From positions 18,767,771 through 18,831,770 of the forward strand of contig CM040434.1 in NCBI GenBank assembly GCA_022702705.1: a stretch of DNA of 64,000 nucleotides. Reading direction: 5' to 3'. Positions 10,747 to 20,437 of the stretch are shown here, piece after piece (position 1 is the first letter of the stretch; each line of letters begins with the position of its first letter). The stretch comes from Papilionanthe hookeriana x Papilionanthe teres. Its lineage: Eukaryota; Streptophyta; Magnoliopsida; Asparagales; Orchidaceae. Position numbers and translations under genes: made by a program. Below the pieces are notes generated by a model, which did no database searches, was not told where the DNA came from, and worked only from the letters and a program-made list of their open reading frames with translations.

Positions 10747-11344
10747 ATTCCATAAATCCTTCACAGGGGTCGGCTGGTGTGTATAGCCTCCACAACTGGA
10801 TCTATCTCGGTCTATACTGCTACAAACTAGGAAGAGCATCTCTCACTGATTGCTCGAGCATTCGTTCTTCATCTCAAGAAATTAAAGCATGTTTTGAAGA
10901 TGCCTCTCTGGCTCATCTCCTCTCCAAATGATCAAATATTTTTTATTTATGAAGATTCATATTTCTGTGCTGGGAACAAGTTAAAGGTACTTTCCTTGGC
11001 ATACTTGCTGGAGCTCTCTCTTTCGGGGCACTATTGAGCTCTCCATCTGCCATCAAAACCATGGACTGTATGTAGGGAGATCCCCTTGGTAAAACTTCAC
11101 CTTTTCTTTCTTCCATCATTCTCTTTTTTTATATCACTTCTTTCTTGCTTCAAAATCTGATTGCTGACTTTAAAGCTTCCACTTCTTCTAAGCTGACCAC
11201 ATTCAACAGGTGCCCTTCATATTCCAACTTGACTTGATCAAAGTCCAAGTCAAAGTCAATGAAGGCTCCCTGTGCCACCTTCTCCTCGTCTCGTGTGAGA
11301 TTTATGTAGTTCTTGAAAGAGAAAATCAACCGCTTGCTAGACAT
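10747..11344 (-). pseudogene. AlkB ORF, N-terminal part (element F)
   Basis: The other half of the ORF interrupted by G. On the minus strand an ATG at 11344-11342 follows a TCTTTTGCAG acceptor (AG at 11350-11349) and opens 64 codons (MSSKRLIFSFKNYINL...) to 11150. Further down, in broken frames, RKVPLTCSQHRNMNLHK followed by LERR matches the H protein around residues 60-85 (KRRNANLHKRHLLDRMERR). The MSSKRL segment has no clear counterpart in H, whose ATG lies in the region matching KKRMMEERKGE here. Several stops and shifts are present. It belongs with 8357-9124. Confidence 0.7.
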
Positions 11345-11689
11345 TTCCCTGCAAAAGACATGGAGAAACATCAGTGTGTCGAAATTCAAATGAATATGAA
11401 CAATAGCTAGTTATTATTAATTATGTAATTTTTATTTTTATTATACATGTTTTATTTTTCTTGATTTTATGACATTCAAGATTTTAATACAGAAGTTTGT
11501 TTTTTTATGAAGATCCATTTTATTTTATAATTTTTATTACTACATTCTTTTCTTGGACCCACTCACTAACAATTATCGCACTGACATATCTCAGGACTCT
11601 CAACCTGGTCCCTCAAAATGTAATGAAGCATAATACTTTTTCAAGCACCTTCTAGTGATTGGAAGTGTAGGACTTTTGCCCTGACAATC

Positions 11690-14553
11690 TACCAGTTGAT
11701 AAGATTATCTGAAGTAGACTTTATTGACCCTGTACGGTCCTTCCCAAGTCAGCTTAAATTTTCCTCCTATCTTGTAATGTGCAAGAATAGGTCTTCTGAG
11801 ATTGAGGACTAAGTTCCCAACTTTGAATATCCTTGGGTGAACCAGTTTATCGTGGTCCTGCATTATTCTAGCTTGATAGCGTTCCAAATTTTGCTGTGTT
11901 GACAATCGTCTTCATTGAGGGCTTCCAACTCTTCCAATAGCAGTCTGGTTTTTTCTTCAGTCATCATTTTGTTGGCTACTGTAATTCTAATAGAAGGTAA
12001 CTACATTTCCAAGGGAGGCAAGACCTCAGACCTATACAAAAGTGCATGTGGTGTAGCCTTAGTTGGAGTTCTGACTATCATCTTGTATGCTCACAGAGAT
12101 TCTAGCAACTGCTCGTGCCATCCTCTTTTATTATCATCCAATGTCTTCTTATGAATCTGTAAGAGGGTCTTGTTGAAGTCATCTACCAATCTATCTCAAG
12201 CTCCTTGACAAAATTGTTGATTTTTGTGCTCTTGAATTATAAACCATTGTCTGAGATAATTCTGCATGCAATGTTGAAACGGTACACTATGTGAGTCTTG
12301 AAGAATTGAAGAGTGTGATTTGTGCTGACTTCTCTTAACGGTGCTACTTCAGCCCACTTTAAAATGTAATTTGTTGTAGTGAGAATAAATCTATGTCCTT
12401 TTAATGATGGAGAGTCTATGGGCGCAACACTCAAATGGCCACGACTCTACCATCAAGTGTAGCACATTCTAGGATTGGTGTAGATCCACTCCGTGTATCT
12501 GAAACTGGTAAAAAATTATAGAAATTTCCATGCAGTCAGTGATCATCATCCGCTAATAATAGCACATTCTCTTAATATTCATCCTCATTTTCAAACCCCA
12601 CTGATGAGCACAACACAGACTAACATGTACTTTCTAGATGATTTTTGGTGCTTCTAACTTGCTTAAACATCTCAGCCACATCTAATCGAAGGATCTTCTA
12701 TATAAGACATTGTCCACAAAAGCATATTACAATGCTCTCTTCTTGATCTGATGAGCTATTGACTTGCCCTCTGGCAATTTTCCACTCTGCAAGTATTCAA
12801 CAAATGGTTGACGCCAATCTTTCATGTCTTTGACCACTGCAGCCACCGCCGCTCCTTTTCTAAGTTCTTGTAGGGTGTCTGTGTCGATCTGAGGCAGCAC
12901 TTGTCGCCCTTGTATTGTGATGTCAATCAAATCTTTTGGTGGACATGCTAACTAGTTAGTGAGCTTGGTTAAAGCGCCTGCATGCGCATTATCCCTTCTC
13001 AGTATTTGGTATATTGTCATGTTGAGGATTTGCTCAAACGGCTTCATTGTATAACAAAAATACTGTTCCAACTTTGGTTTCAAAATCTTTTAGTCTGGCT
13101 ACTTGTTGGATAATGAGCTGTGAGTCACTGTAAATTTTAATGTATATTATTTCCATTGAGATTGCCTACTCTAATCCTGTGATTTGAGCTTCATATGTGA
13201 CTTCGTTATTCGTACATGATTCTGTTAAGTGGTAGGAGTACCTTATCATTCCTTGATTTGGCGAAGCGAAGACTAAATCGATCCATGCTTTGTTGGGTAT
13301 TATTGTCTGTGAATCCTTGTCTTTTCATGCTGATGAAGCTCCATCGAAATACATTTCCCATTGTTGAGCAATGGAATGCTCCACATTCATTACTTGTTCA
13401 TATGGTAGATCATCGTTGAGAGGCAAATCGGCTGGTAACGGATGCGCTACACGAAAGCCTACTAAAATGTGTCCTTTAACAGTTTAAAGGGGTACAATGG
13501 TTATATCAAATTGCAATAAAATCATGGACTACCTTACTAAACTCCTGGAAATGGTACGTTGGGTCATCAAATATTGCAACGAGTTAACTTTCGAGATTAG
13601 GTTGACCTTGTGAGATAGCATGTAATGTCTAAGCTTTTAGGCAATGTAAACTAAAGCTAGATAGTGTTTTTTGATGGGAGGATAATTTACCTCCACCGGA
13701 ATTAGACAATGACTAAGGTAGTATAGAGCATCCTTTTTTCCCTAATTGTTGACTTGGGCTAAAAGGACTCCAAGGGAGTCGTCCAAAGTTATGATATAAC
13801 ATATCAAAGATCTACCCAAGACTGGGGCTGGTAACACATAAGGCATCATTAGATGTTGTTTAAAATCTTCGAAGGCCCATTAACATTTGTCATCCTAAAA
13901 AATTTGGCATCCTTTTTTATTAATGTCAAATTGGATTGACACCTTCTTAACAGATTAGATATAAAATTTATTTGGTATGCTAGTTTCCCTTGAAAAGATC
14001 ATAATTGTTTCAAGGTTCTGGGAGGTGTCATTTTTAAAAGGGCTTTAATATTCTCTAGATTGATTTCGATCCCTTGATGGAAAACAACAAATCCTAGGAA
14101 TTCATCTTAAGATTAAATTGTCGTAACCGTTCAAAGAAAATCCTCAAATCATATAAATGGGTTTCCCTACATTTAATTTTGATGACCAAAACATCCACAT
14201 GACATTCTACTTGGTCATGGATGAGGTCGTCAAAAAATCTCATCATGACTCATTGATAAGTCGATCCAACATTCTTCAACCCAAATGGCATGACCGTGTA
14301 GCATTAGGTCCCGATCAGTGTTCTAAATGCTGTGAATGTGATGTCTTCTTGTTCCATATTGATTTGGTTATACCTAGATGATCCATCCATAAATGAGAAA
14401 ATTGCACATGACAATGCAATATCCAAAATCAATTCTAGGATTGGTAACGAGAACTCATCCTTCGAGCATACTTGTTTAAGTCTATGAAATCCACACAAAT
14501 CTGAATCTAACCGTTCTTCTTCCTGACTGGCCCTACATTAGCTAACCATGTTG
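11690..14553 (-). pseudogene. Tat-type pol remnant: RT, RNase H, second RNase H, integrase (F)
   Basis: Minus-strand order matches H. RT: KDEFSLPILELILDIA and FSFMDGSSRYNQINM (14498-14304). RNase H: ALYYLSHCLIPVEVNY and LRHYMLSHKVNL (about 13700-13560). Second, archaeal-type RNase H: MYFDGASSA, ESCTNNEVTYEAQITGLE and SDSQLIIQQVA (about 13370-13080). Linker: DWRQPFVEYLQSGKLP (12930-12727). Integrase core: PIDSPSLKGHRFIL, LREVSTNH and CRIISDNG (12434-12237). Integrase C-terminus: LVHPRIFKVGNLVL and WEGPYRV (11905-11705). Many stops and frameshifts make it non-functional. The paired RNase H domains mark the Tat lineage. Confidence 0.9.
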
Positions 14554-15272
14554 GATATTTGGAATGAACTCAAGAAAGTCTTGGATCAGATCAAGTCTAC
14601 TTTAAGGAGAGCCGCTGTCCGGAGTCTACCACCAGCCCAATCCAAGATTAAAGCTTCGCCGAGGAGGCCACCGTGACAAGAATGGAGAAAGAAGCGGATC
14701 GTGAATGAAATTAAGGATGATAGCGCAAAGGATAGGATAGAGGCTGCCCCTGTTAGATTGGTTGTTTCGGATTCGGGACTAAAACCCCTCGAACCCCTGA
14801 CTTTGTACCATTATATCCAGGGTCTCATAATGATAATATAAACGATGTTGGCTACATTCTTACTATCTCTAGTGATGATGTAACTAATAATAACCTCTCT
14901 AACCCCGATTTCGATAAATGATTCTCAAATCATGATTGTTCCCGACGAGAATGTTAACACAAATGAAGAAGATATTATGAAAACACCGGAAGCGAGGAGC
15001 CAGACCTCGAGTGCAAAAGAACTCTAGTCGCCATCAACGTGAACTTTTCAGATACGGAAGAGCCAGATACAGTAATAGAAGGATCTCTATGTCAAGAAGA
15101 AGAAGAAATAATAGAAGTATATTTAAGAAGTGGCAAGGTGCTACCGCCAAGGACAGCTCCAATGGATAAAGGAAAACATGCGATTACCCAAGAAGAAGAT
15201 CTCCAGCAAAAGAAGAAGTACAAGTTTGAAACGAGATTGAAAATTCAAACAAAGTGGATTACAACGTGCTAG
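14554..15272 (+). pseudogene. gag C-terminal / linker remnant (H)
   Basis: Broken reading frames upstream of the protease. 15039-15272 is open and acidic, then basic (EEEEIIEVYLRSGKVLPP, then KGKHAITQEEDLQQKKK). The xVxLRSGK motif just before a protease is typical of plant gypsy gag ends. Sequence from about 14554 (reading IWNELKKVLDQIKS) is not recognised with certainty. No CCHC knuckle is visible. The border with F is somewhere in 14540-14570. Confidence 0.45.
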
Positions 15273-15814
15273 CTCATCTTAGGAAGTTTACAGCCAAAAT
15301 AAGCATTTACGATGCTCTGATCCTGTCAAAGGAGATGAGAGAAAATCTGATCAAAGCTTTACTTGATCCGGAGATTTGCTTGGCACAGTTGGCTAGCACA
15401 TCCTCAGATGGAGTTTGCACTTTGAAAGAAAAGTCTGGCGTAACCTTCACCGATGAAGATCTGCTACTCAGTACAGCCGATCACAAATGTCCACTCTACA
15501 TTTCCATCATCATCAGCGAGTTTGTACTTCCCAGAGTGTTGGTAGATCATGGAGCGTCGCTCAACATAATGAGTCTACGGACACTAGCCTACTTGGACAT
15601 TGACGCTCAAGAATTTTCTATAGATAAAATGATGTTGAGAGGATTCAACCAGAAAGGAGAAATAGCCCTCGGATCTATAGCGCTACAAATGAAAGTTGGA
15701 AATCTAGTAACAACTATAAAATTCCATGTCATCGATGCGGATACATCGTTCAATACCCTGCTTGGTCGGTCGTGGCTTCACGAGTACAATATGGTTCCGT
15801 CGTCGCTTCACTAA
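15254..15814 (+). pseudogene. Aspartic protease domain of pol (H)
   Basis: 186 codons matching the Tat-lineage protease region: NVLAHLRKFTAKISIYDAL, EMRENLIKALLDPE, VTFTDEDLLL, then the active-site loop LVDHGASLNIM (Asp present in a D-x-G-A/S form) and LLGRSWLHEYNMVPSSLH, the usual end of the domain. It would process the Gag-Pol polyprotein in the virus-like particle. A TAA interrupts it at 15812, but the frame continues (CIKYYKN) and is shared with the following linker and RT, so this is one pol frame broken by stops. Confidence 0.85.
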
Positions 15815-16792
15815 TGCATCAAGTACTACAAGAACAGACAAGAACATTGCATTAAGGGAGGCTTACAGCCTTTCTCAATACATGAAGTAAGCATTCGCGA
15901 AGATGCCGCCTACTATGATCCCCTGAAGAAAAGAATACTTTCAAAAGAAATTGTGACAAGTAAAGCTGAAGACTCAAAATAATTACGCGAACGGGACCAT
16001 ATAGCTCCAGTTGAACGATCTCCCACCACTCCTTCACAACGAGTTGGTGGAGGCTCTTTTAGCCCACGCATCCGAGGTCGAGGCCTGGGACGTGGTCGAG
16101 GAAGAACTTATCAGATTATTGAACGGACGAAGCCGACGATCAACATTGAAGTAGAAGGAAGCTCCAAAGAAGAAAAAGAAACAATGGTGATAAGACAAAG
16201 GAAGCCTCAATTCGAAATTTCTACAGATGACACAAAAATGAATAAATATGAATCAATATATGATTGGATTAATCATTATGTTCAAGCCATGACTCTAACT
16301 CCGATCCACTCTCAGAAGATCGAGAGTATGGAAGTTAAAGAAGTCCATAATGATGGTTTTAAATTGATCAAGTTTTATAAAGCTTCTCTTACTACTTTTG
16401 AACTTGGTGTAATTCTTGAAGAAAATAACTGTAATGAATTAATGAAATTACCTTTTGATTACTTTTCACCTTATGTACAAAAGTTAGTGCAACAAGGACA
16501 TGTGCTGAAGCAAATGCCAAAAGATAAGCTACAATTGTTCGAAAAATTATGGAATAAAAAAGGAAAGATACTTAACTCGAAAGAAGGGCTCAGGTTTGGT
16601 ACGATCGGACCCGTCGATGACTTAGAATTTTGCATGGTTGTTACTAGTCAGCTGGAAGAAGATTGCCTGGACATCCAAGATGGATACGAAGATCAACCAA
16701 TAGAAGAGGCTCCGCTAGTGTTCGAAGAAGAAATCAAATCAACTGTGGACAAATTAAAAGAAATCAATCTCAGGACCGAAGAGCAATCCTGA
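15815..16792 (+). pseudogene. Protease-RT linker with RG-rich patch (H)
   Basis: Same frame as the protease. It contains an Arg/Gly-rich patch at about 16042-16107 (PRIRGRGLGRGRGR), an RNA-binding-like composition, then a long open part (16184-16792) with no domain I recognise beyond the acidic ends typical of this position. Motifs visible: ESIYDWINHYV, FELGVILEENNC and an acidic tail before a TGA at 16790. Such divergent linkers precede RT in Tat elements, and Ogre has an intron here. I see no convincing intron signals. Confidence 0.55.
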
Positions 16793-17810
16793 CCTACTTT
16801 CATAAGTTCACTGCTCAACGAAGAAGAGGTTACAGACTTGGTTAGGTTCTTGTCAGAATTTATAGATTGCTTCGCTTGGAACTATGATGAAATGCTTGGA
16901 CTATCTCTAGAAGTCGCAGTTCACTGACTCAGAGTTGATCTAAGTACAACGCTAGTAAAACAAGCTTCCAGAAGAATACACCTTGAAATTGAACAACAAG
17001 TTACATCAGAAATAAAGAAATTAATAGACGTTAACTTTATCCGAGAAGAACAGTACCCGACATGGTTAGCCAACGCCGTGCTAGTAAAGAAGAAAAATGG
17101 ACAGATCCAAGTGTGTGTCGACTTAAGGGCTTTGAATAAAGCATGTCCGAAAGATGAATTCCCATTACTTATACTGGAACTGATGGTGGACATTGCATCA
17201 TCATACGGAATTTTCTCCATCATGGATGGATCGTCAGGTTACAATCAAATCAAGATGGCTCCAGAAGATGCAACGCTTACAGCATTCAGAACTCTGATCG
17301 GGATTTACTGCTACACCGTGATGTCATTCTATTTAAAGAACGCAGGAGCAACATACCAAAGGGAAATGACAAAAATCTTCGATGACCTCATTCACAACCA
17401 ATTAGAATGCTATGTGGACAATTTGGTCATCAAGAGCAAAGTAAAGGAAAAGAACCTAAATGATTTGAGGATCGTATTTGAACGATTAAGGCAATATAAT
17501 CTCAAGATGAATCCCTTAAAATACGCTTTTGTCGTTACCTCGGAGAAATTTTTAGGATTCGTTGTCCGTCATCGGGGAATCAAAATCGACCAGAGAAGAT
17601 TAAAGCAAAATTAGAAATGCCTCCTCCTAGAACCTTGAAACAATTACGATCTTTTCAAGGAAAATTGGCATATCTGAGACGCTTTATATCCAATTTGTCA
17701 GGAAGGTGTCTACCCTTTTCGAACCTACTTCGAAAGGATGTCACATTTATCTGGGGAGAGCCGTGTCAACGAGCTTTCGAAGATATTAACGATATCTCAC
17801 GACACCTCCT
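16793..17810 (+). pseudogene. Reverse transcriptase domain (H)
   Basis: RT of the Tat lineage: IKKLIDVNFIREEQYPTWLA, VKKKNGQIQVCVDLRALNKA, ACPKDEFPL, FSIMDGSSGYNQIKM (first catalytic Asp present), ATLTAFRTLIG, then YVDNLVIKSK. The canonical YVDD has become YVDN (codon 17420-17422), removing a catalytic aspartate. The connection follows in another frame from 17617 (PPPRTLKQLRSFQGKLAYL). Stops at 16790 and 16925, frameshifts near 17585 and 17810. It would copy the element RNA into cDNA; this copy is inactive. Confidence 0.9.
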
Positions 17811-18275
17811 ATTTTGGCAGCCCCTATCCCAGGTAGAACTTTGATACATTATACTGCAACTTTAGATGATTCTCTCAGGGCACTACCTACCCAGATCATT
17901 GATGAGGATAAAGAGAACGCGCTCTACTACCTGAGTCGACGTCTAATACCAGTAGAAGTAAAGTATTCTGCTATTGAGAAACAATGCCTAGCTTTAGTCT
18001 TCACCGCTCAAAATCTCAGACACTACATGTTATCTCATAAGATCAACCTGATTTTGAAAATTAATCCACTGCAACATTTAATGACCCAACCAACACTTTT
18101 CGGATGCTTAGCAAGATGGTTGATGATACCATTGCAATTTAACATAACTTTTGTGCCCCTTCGTGCTATCAAAGGGAAGATTCTCACAGATTTTCTCGTA
18201 GCGCACCCACCGCCAGCTGGGTCCCCGCTCAATGACAAACTACCAGACGAACAGATACTGCAAATAGTGCAACCA
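17811..18275 (+). pseudogene. RNase H domain (gypsy type) (H)
   Basis: Frame from 17814: LIHYTATLDDSLRA, ENALYYLSRRLIPVEVKYSA, IEKQCLALVFTAQNLRHYML and FVPLRAIKGKILTDFL, the usual RNase H following gypsy RT. It removes the RNA strand during reverse transcription. It is open through this stretch but sits in a pol with inactivating lesions on both sides. Confidence 0.85.
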
Positions 18276-18710
18276 ATTACCAGACGTTGGGCAATGTACT
18301 TCGACGGAGCGTCATCAGCCTGAAGAGACAACGGACAACAGACAGTGATACCAGGCAAAGCAGGAATTGGTTTTATTTTTCTGACTACAGATCGGGCAAT
18401 GCTGAGATTCTCCTATCACTTGAAAAAATTATGTACCAATAATGAAGCAGAATACGAAGCTCTAATCATCGGTTTGGAATTAGCAATACTAATGGAAATA
18501 ACAAACATTGCCACTTATGGAGACTCGCAACTCGTCATTCAACAAGTGGCAGGACAGTATAAAATTCTGAAACTAAGATTAGAAGAATACCATCGGTACA
18601 CGATGAAACTCCTCGAGCAGATTCCCAGTATGATATTATATAGAATTCATCGAGCAGACAACGCATACGCGGACGCTTTAGCCAAACTCGCTAAAGAATT
18701 GGCTTGTCCA
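18276..18710 (+). pseudogene. Second (archaeal-type) RNase H domain (H)
   Basis: MYFDGASSA, IGFIFLTTDRAML, CTNNEAEYEALIIGLELA, GDSQLVIQQVAGQY and NAYADALAKLA. The catalytic acidic set (D in YFDGA, E in NNEAEYE, D in GDSQ, D in YADAL) can all be seen. A second RNase H between the gypsy RNase H and the integrase is the diagnostic trait of the plant Tat lineage. One TGA (18321) breaks the frame just after the first motif; otherwise the frame runs to 19442. Confidence 0.9.
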
Positions 18711-19720
18711 CCAAAAGATTTTGTAGATATTGCAATACAGGGATGTCAAGTTTTATCGTTGATTGACCTCAATAGTCTACACAAGCTTGGGAAAGAAGAG
18801 ATAGCAGCTATAATGACAGATGATACAGAAGATTGGCGTCAGCCATTAATGGAATATTTGCAAACCGAAAGATTATCAGAAGACAAGTCAATAGTGCATC
18901 AAATTCAGAAAAGAGCTCTCTCATATGCCTTAATTGACATCGTTCTGTACAGACGATCCTTTGATCATATGTGGCTCAGATGCCTCAGCAGAGCAGAAGC
19001 ACAGAAAATCGTCAAAGAAGTACATGTTGAATTATGTGGAGCTCACCAGTCAGGGCCAAAAATGAAGATTAAAATCAAAAGACTCGGATACTACTGGCCA
19101 GCAATGATGACACACTACATGGACACAACAAAGAAGTGTCATCAATGCCAAGTGCACGGAGTGGTCTTGCACCAACCTTCGAATGTTCTACACCCCACCA
19201 TTGCCTTGTGGCCATTCGAGTGTTGGGGAACGGACATAGTGGGTCCGATAGATCCTCCGACTTCAAAAGGATACAGATTCATACTCGCATCTACAGACTA
19301 CTTCTCCAAATGGTCAGAGGCAGTTCCTCTACGGGAAGTTACAGCACAGCAAGTACTACAGTTCTTCAAGAATCAGTTGTCTACCGTTTTGGTGTGCCGC
19401 GAAAGATCATTTCAGATAATGGGTCCACCTTCAAGAGCATGAAGATCAACAACTTTGTCAGAAGACATGGGATAGATTGGAGATACTCGATAATCTACTA
19501 CCCCAAAGAAAATGGCTTGGCAGAAGCCTTCAACAAGATGCTCGTTCAAATTCTAAAGAAGATGCTCGAAGACAACAAAACAGGATGGCACGAGAAATTT
19601 CTAGAAGCTTTGTGGGCCTACAGGATGACAGTCAAAAGATCGACACAGTCTACACCTTATGCACTTGTGTACGCGTCCGAGGCAGTCCTTCCACTAGGAG
19701 TTCAGCTCCCATCACTCTAG
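18711..19720 (+). pseudogene. Integrase, zinc-binding and catalytic domains (H)
   Basis: Linker DWRQPLMEYLQTERL, then the HHCC zinc module (His codons 19023 and 19044, CHQC at 19137-19148), then the DDE core: first Asp in GTDIVGP (19233), second in IISDNGSTF (19415), Glu in NGLAEAFNKM (19523). All three are present, but the first lies in one frame and the other two in another, with a frameshift between about 19360 and 19385. Inserts element cDNA into the chromosome; this copy is broken. Confidence 0.9.
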
Positions 19721-19819
19721 ATTGCTGTCGTCAATCAAATTACAACAGAAAAGAATGCCAAATACGACTGGCATAACTAGAAAATCTCGAAGGAAAAAGA
19801 TTGCTTGCATAATAGAATT

Positions 19820-20084
19820 TGGAACTCTACGAAGAAAAAATGATTCAAGCCCACGATAATTTGGTCCACCCGAGATCGCTCAAAATTGGTGACCTTGTGC
19901 TCATTCTCAGAAGGCCTATTCTTGCACACCGTAAGATAGGTGGAAAATTTGAACCGACCTGGGAAGGATCATTTGTGGTGTAAAAGGTTTACCCGAGAGA
20001 GTCGTACCAGCTGGTGGACTCTCAAGGGGATAGACCCATGATGCCAATAAATGGATGATACCTCAAGAAGTATTACGCGACATG
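19820..20084 (+). pseudogene. Integrase C-terminal domain (H)
   Basis: In a third frame: KMIQAHDNLVHPRSLKIGDL, LRRPILAHRKIGGKFEPTWE, then GSFVV where GPY/F is expected, a stop, and KVYPRESYQLVDSQGDR ending LKKYYAT. This is the GPY/F module ending plant gypsy integrases without a chromodomain. It marks the end of pol and the start of the spacer before the AlkB ORF. Confidence 0.8.
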
Positions 20085-20437
20085 AAGAAAGATTTTCATT
20101 CCGATATAGAATAGGGCCAACGTCTGTGACTGGGTCCAAATCTTATAAATAAAATAAAGTAAATTTTCTCACAAAATAAAATACACTTGTTGAAATTTCA
20201 AAATCTAAATCTTATAAAACCATATTAAATAAGATAATTGCAACAAAATAATTATGAAACTTATTAAAATGAAAAATAATAAGTTTGTCCTTAATCTTGT
20301 TCGTGCATAAGACCACCCACTGACATTTCCCCTGTTTACTTGTGTAGGAGGTGTTGGGTTGCGAGTTGGTGTTTGCTCCCATATACGGCTTGGACTTTGC
20401 GTCTTGAAAAAGAAACACACAAAAGGAGACTACAGAC
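20085..20437 (+). other. Spacer between pol and the AlkB ORF (H)
   Basis: AT-rich non-coding stretch. A pyrimidine-rich TTTACTTGTGTAG|GAGG acceptor-like signal near 20334-20347 lies about 90 nt before the AlkB ORF ATG. Element F has TCTTTTGCAG just before its own ATG. Splicing from the genomic RNA is the likely way to reach this downstream ORF, but only the signals are visible. Confidence 0.4.

Larger units (their letters stand above)
5974..14553 (-). mobile_element. Tat/Ogre-like element F with AlkB ORF, truncated
   Basis: Minus-strand remnant. In its own 5'-to-3' order it holds the RT start (14553), RNase H, a second RNase H, integrase (to about 11690), a broken AlkB-type ORF split by insertion G, an (ATT)n run, a 37-bp tandem array, a polypurine tract and the first ~380 bp of its 3' LTR. 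The gene order and proteins match element H on the other strand. gag, protease and the 5' LTR are missing: the element stops at the RT start where H begins head-to-head. The rest of the 3' LTR is displaced by LTR A. Confidence 0.85.
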
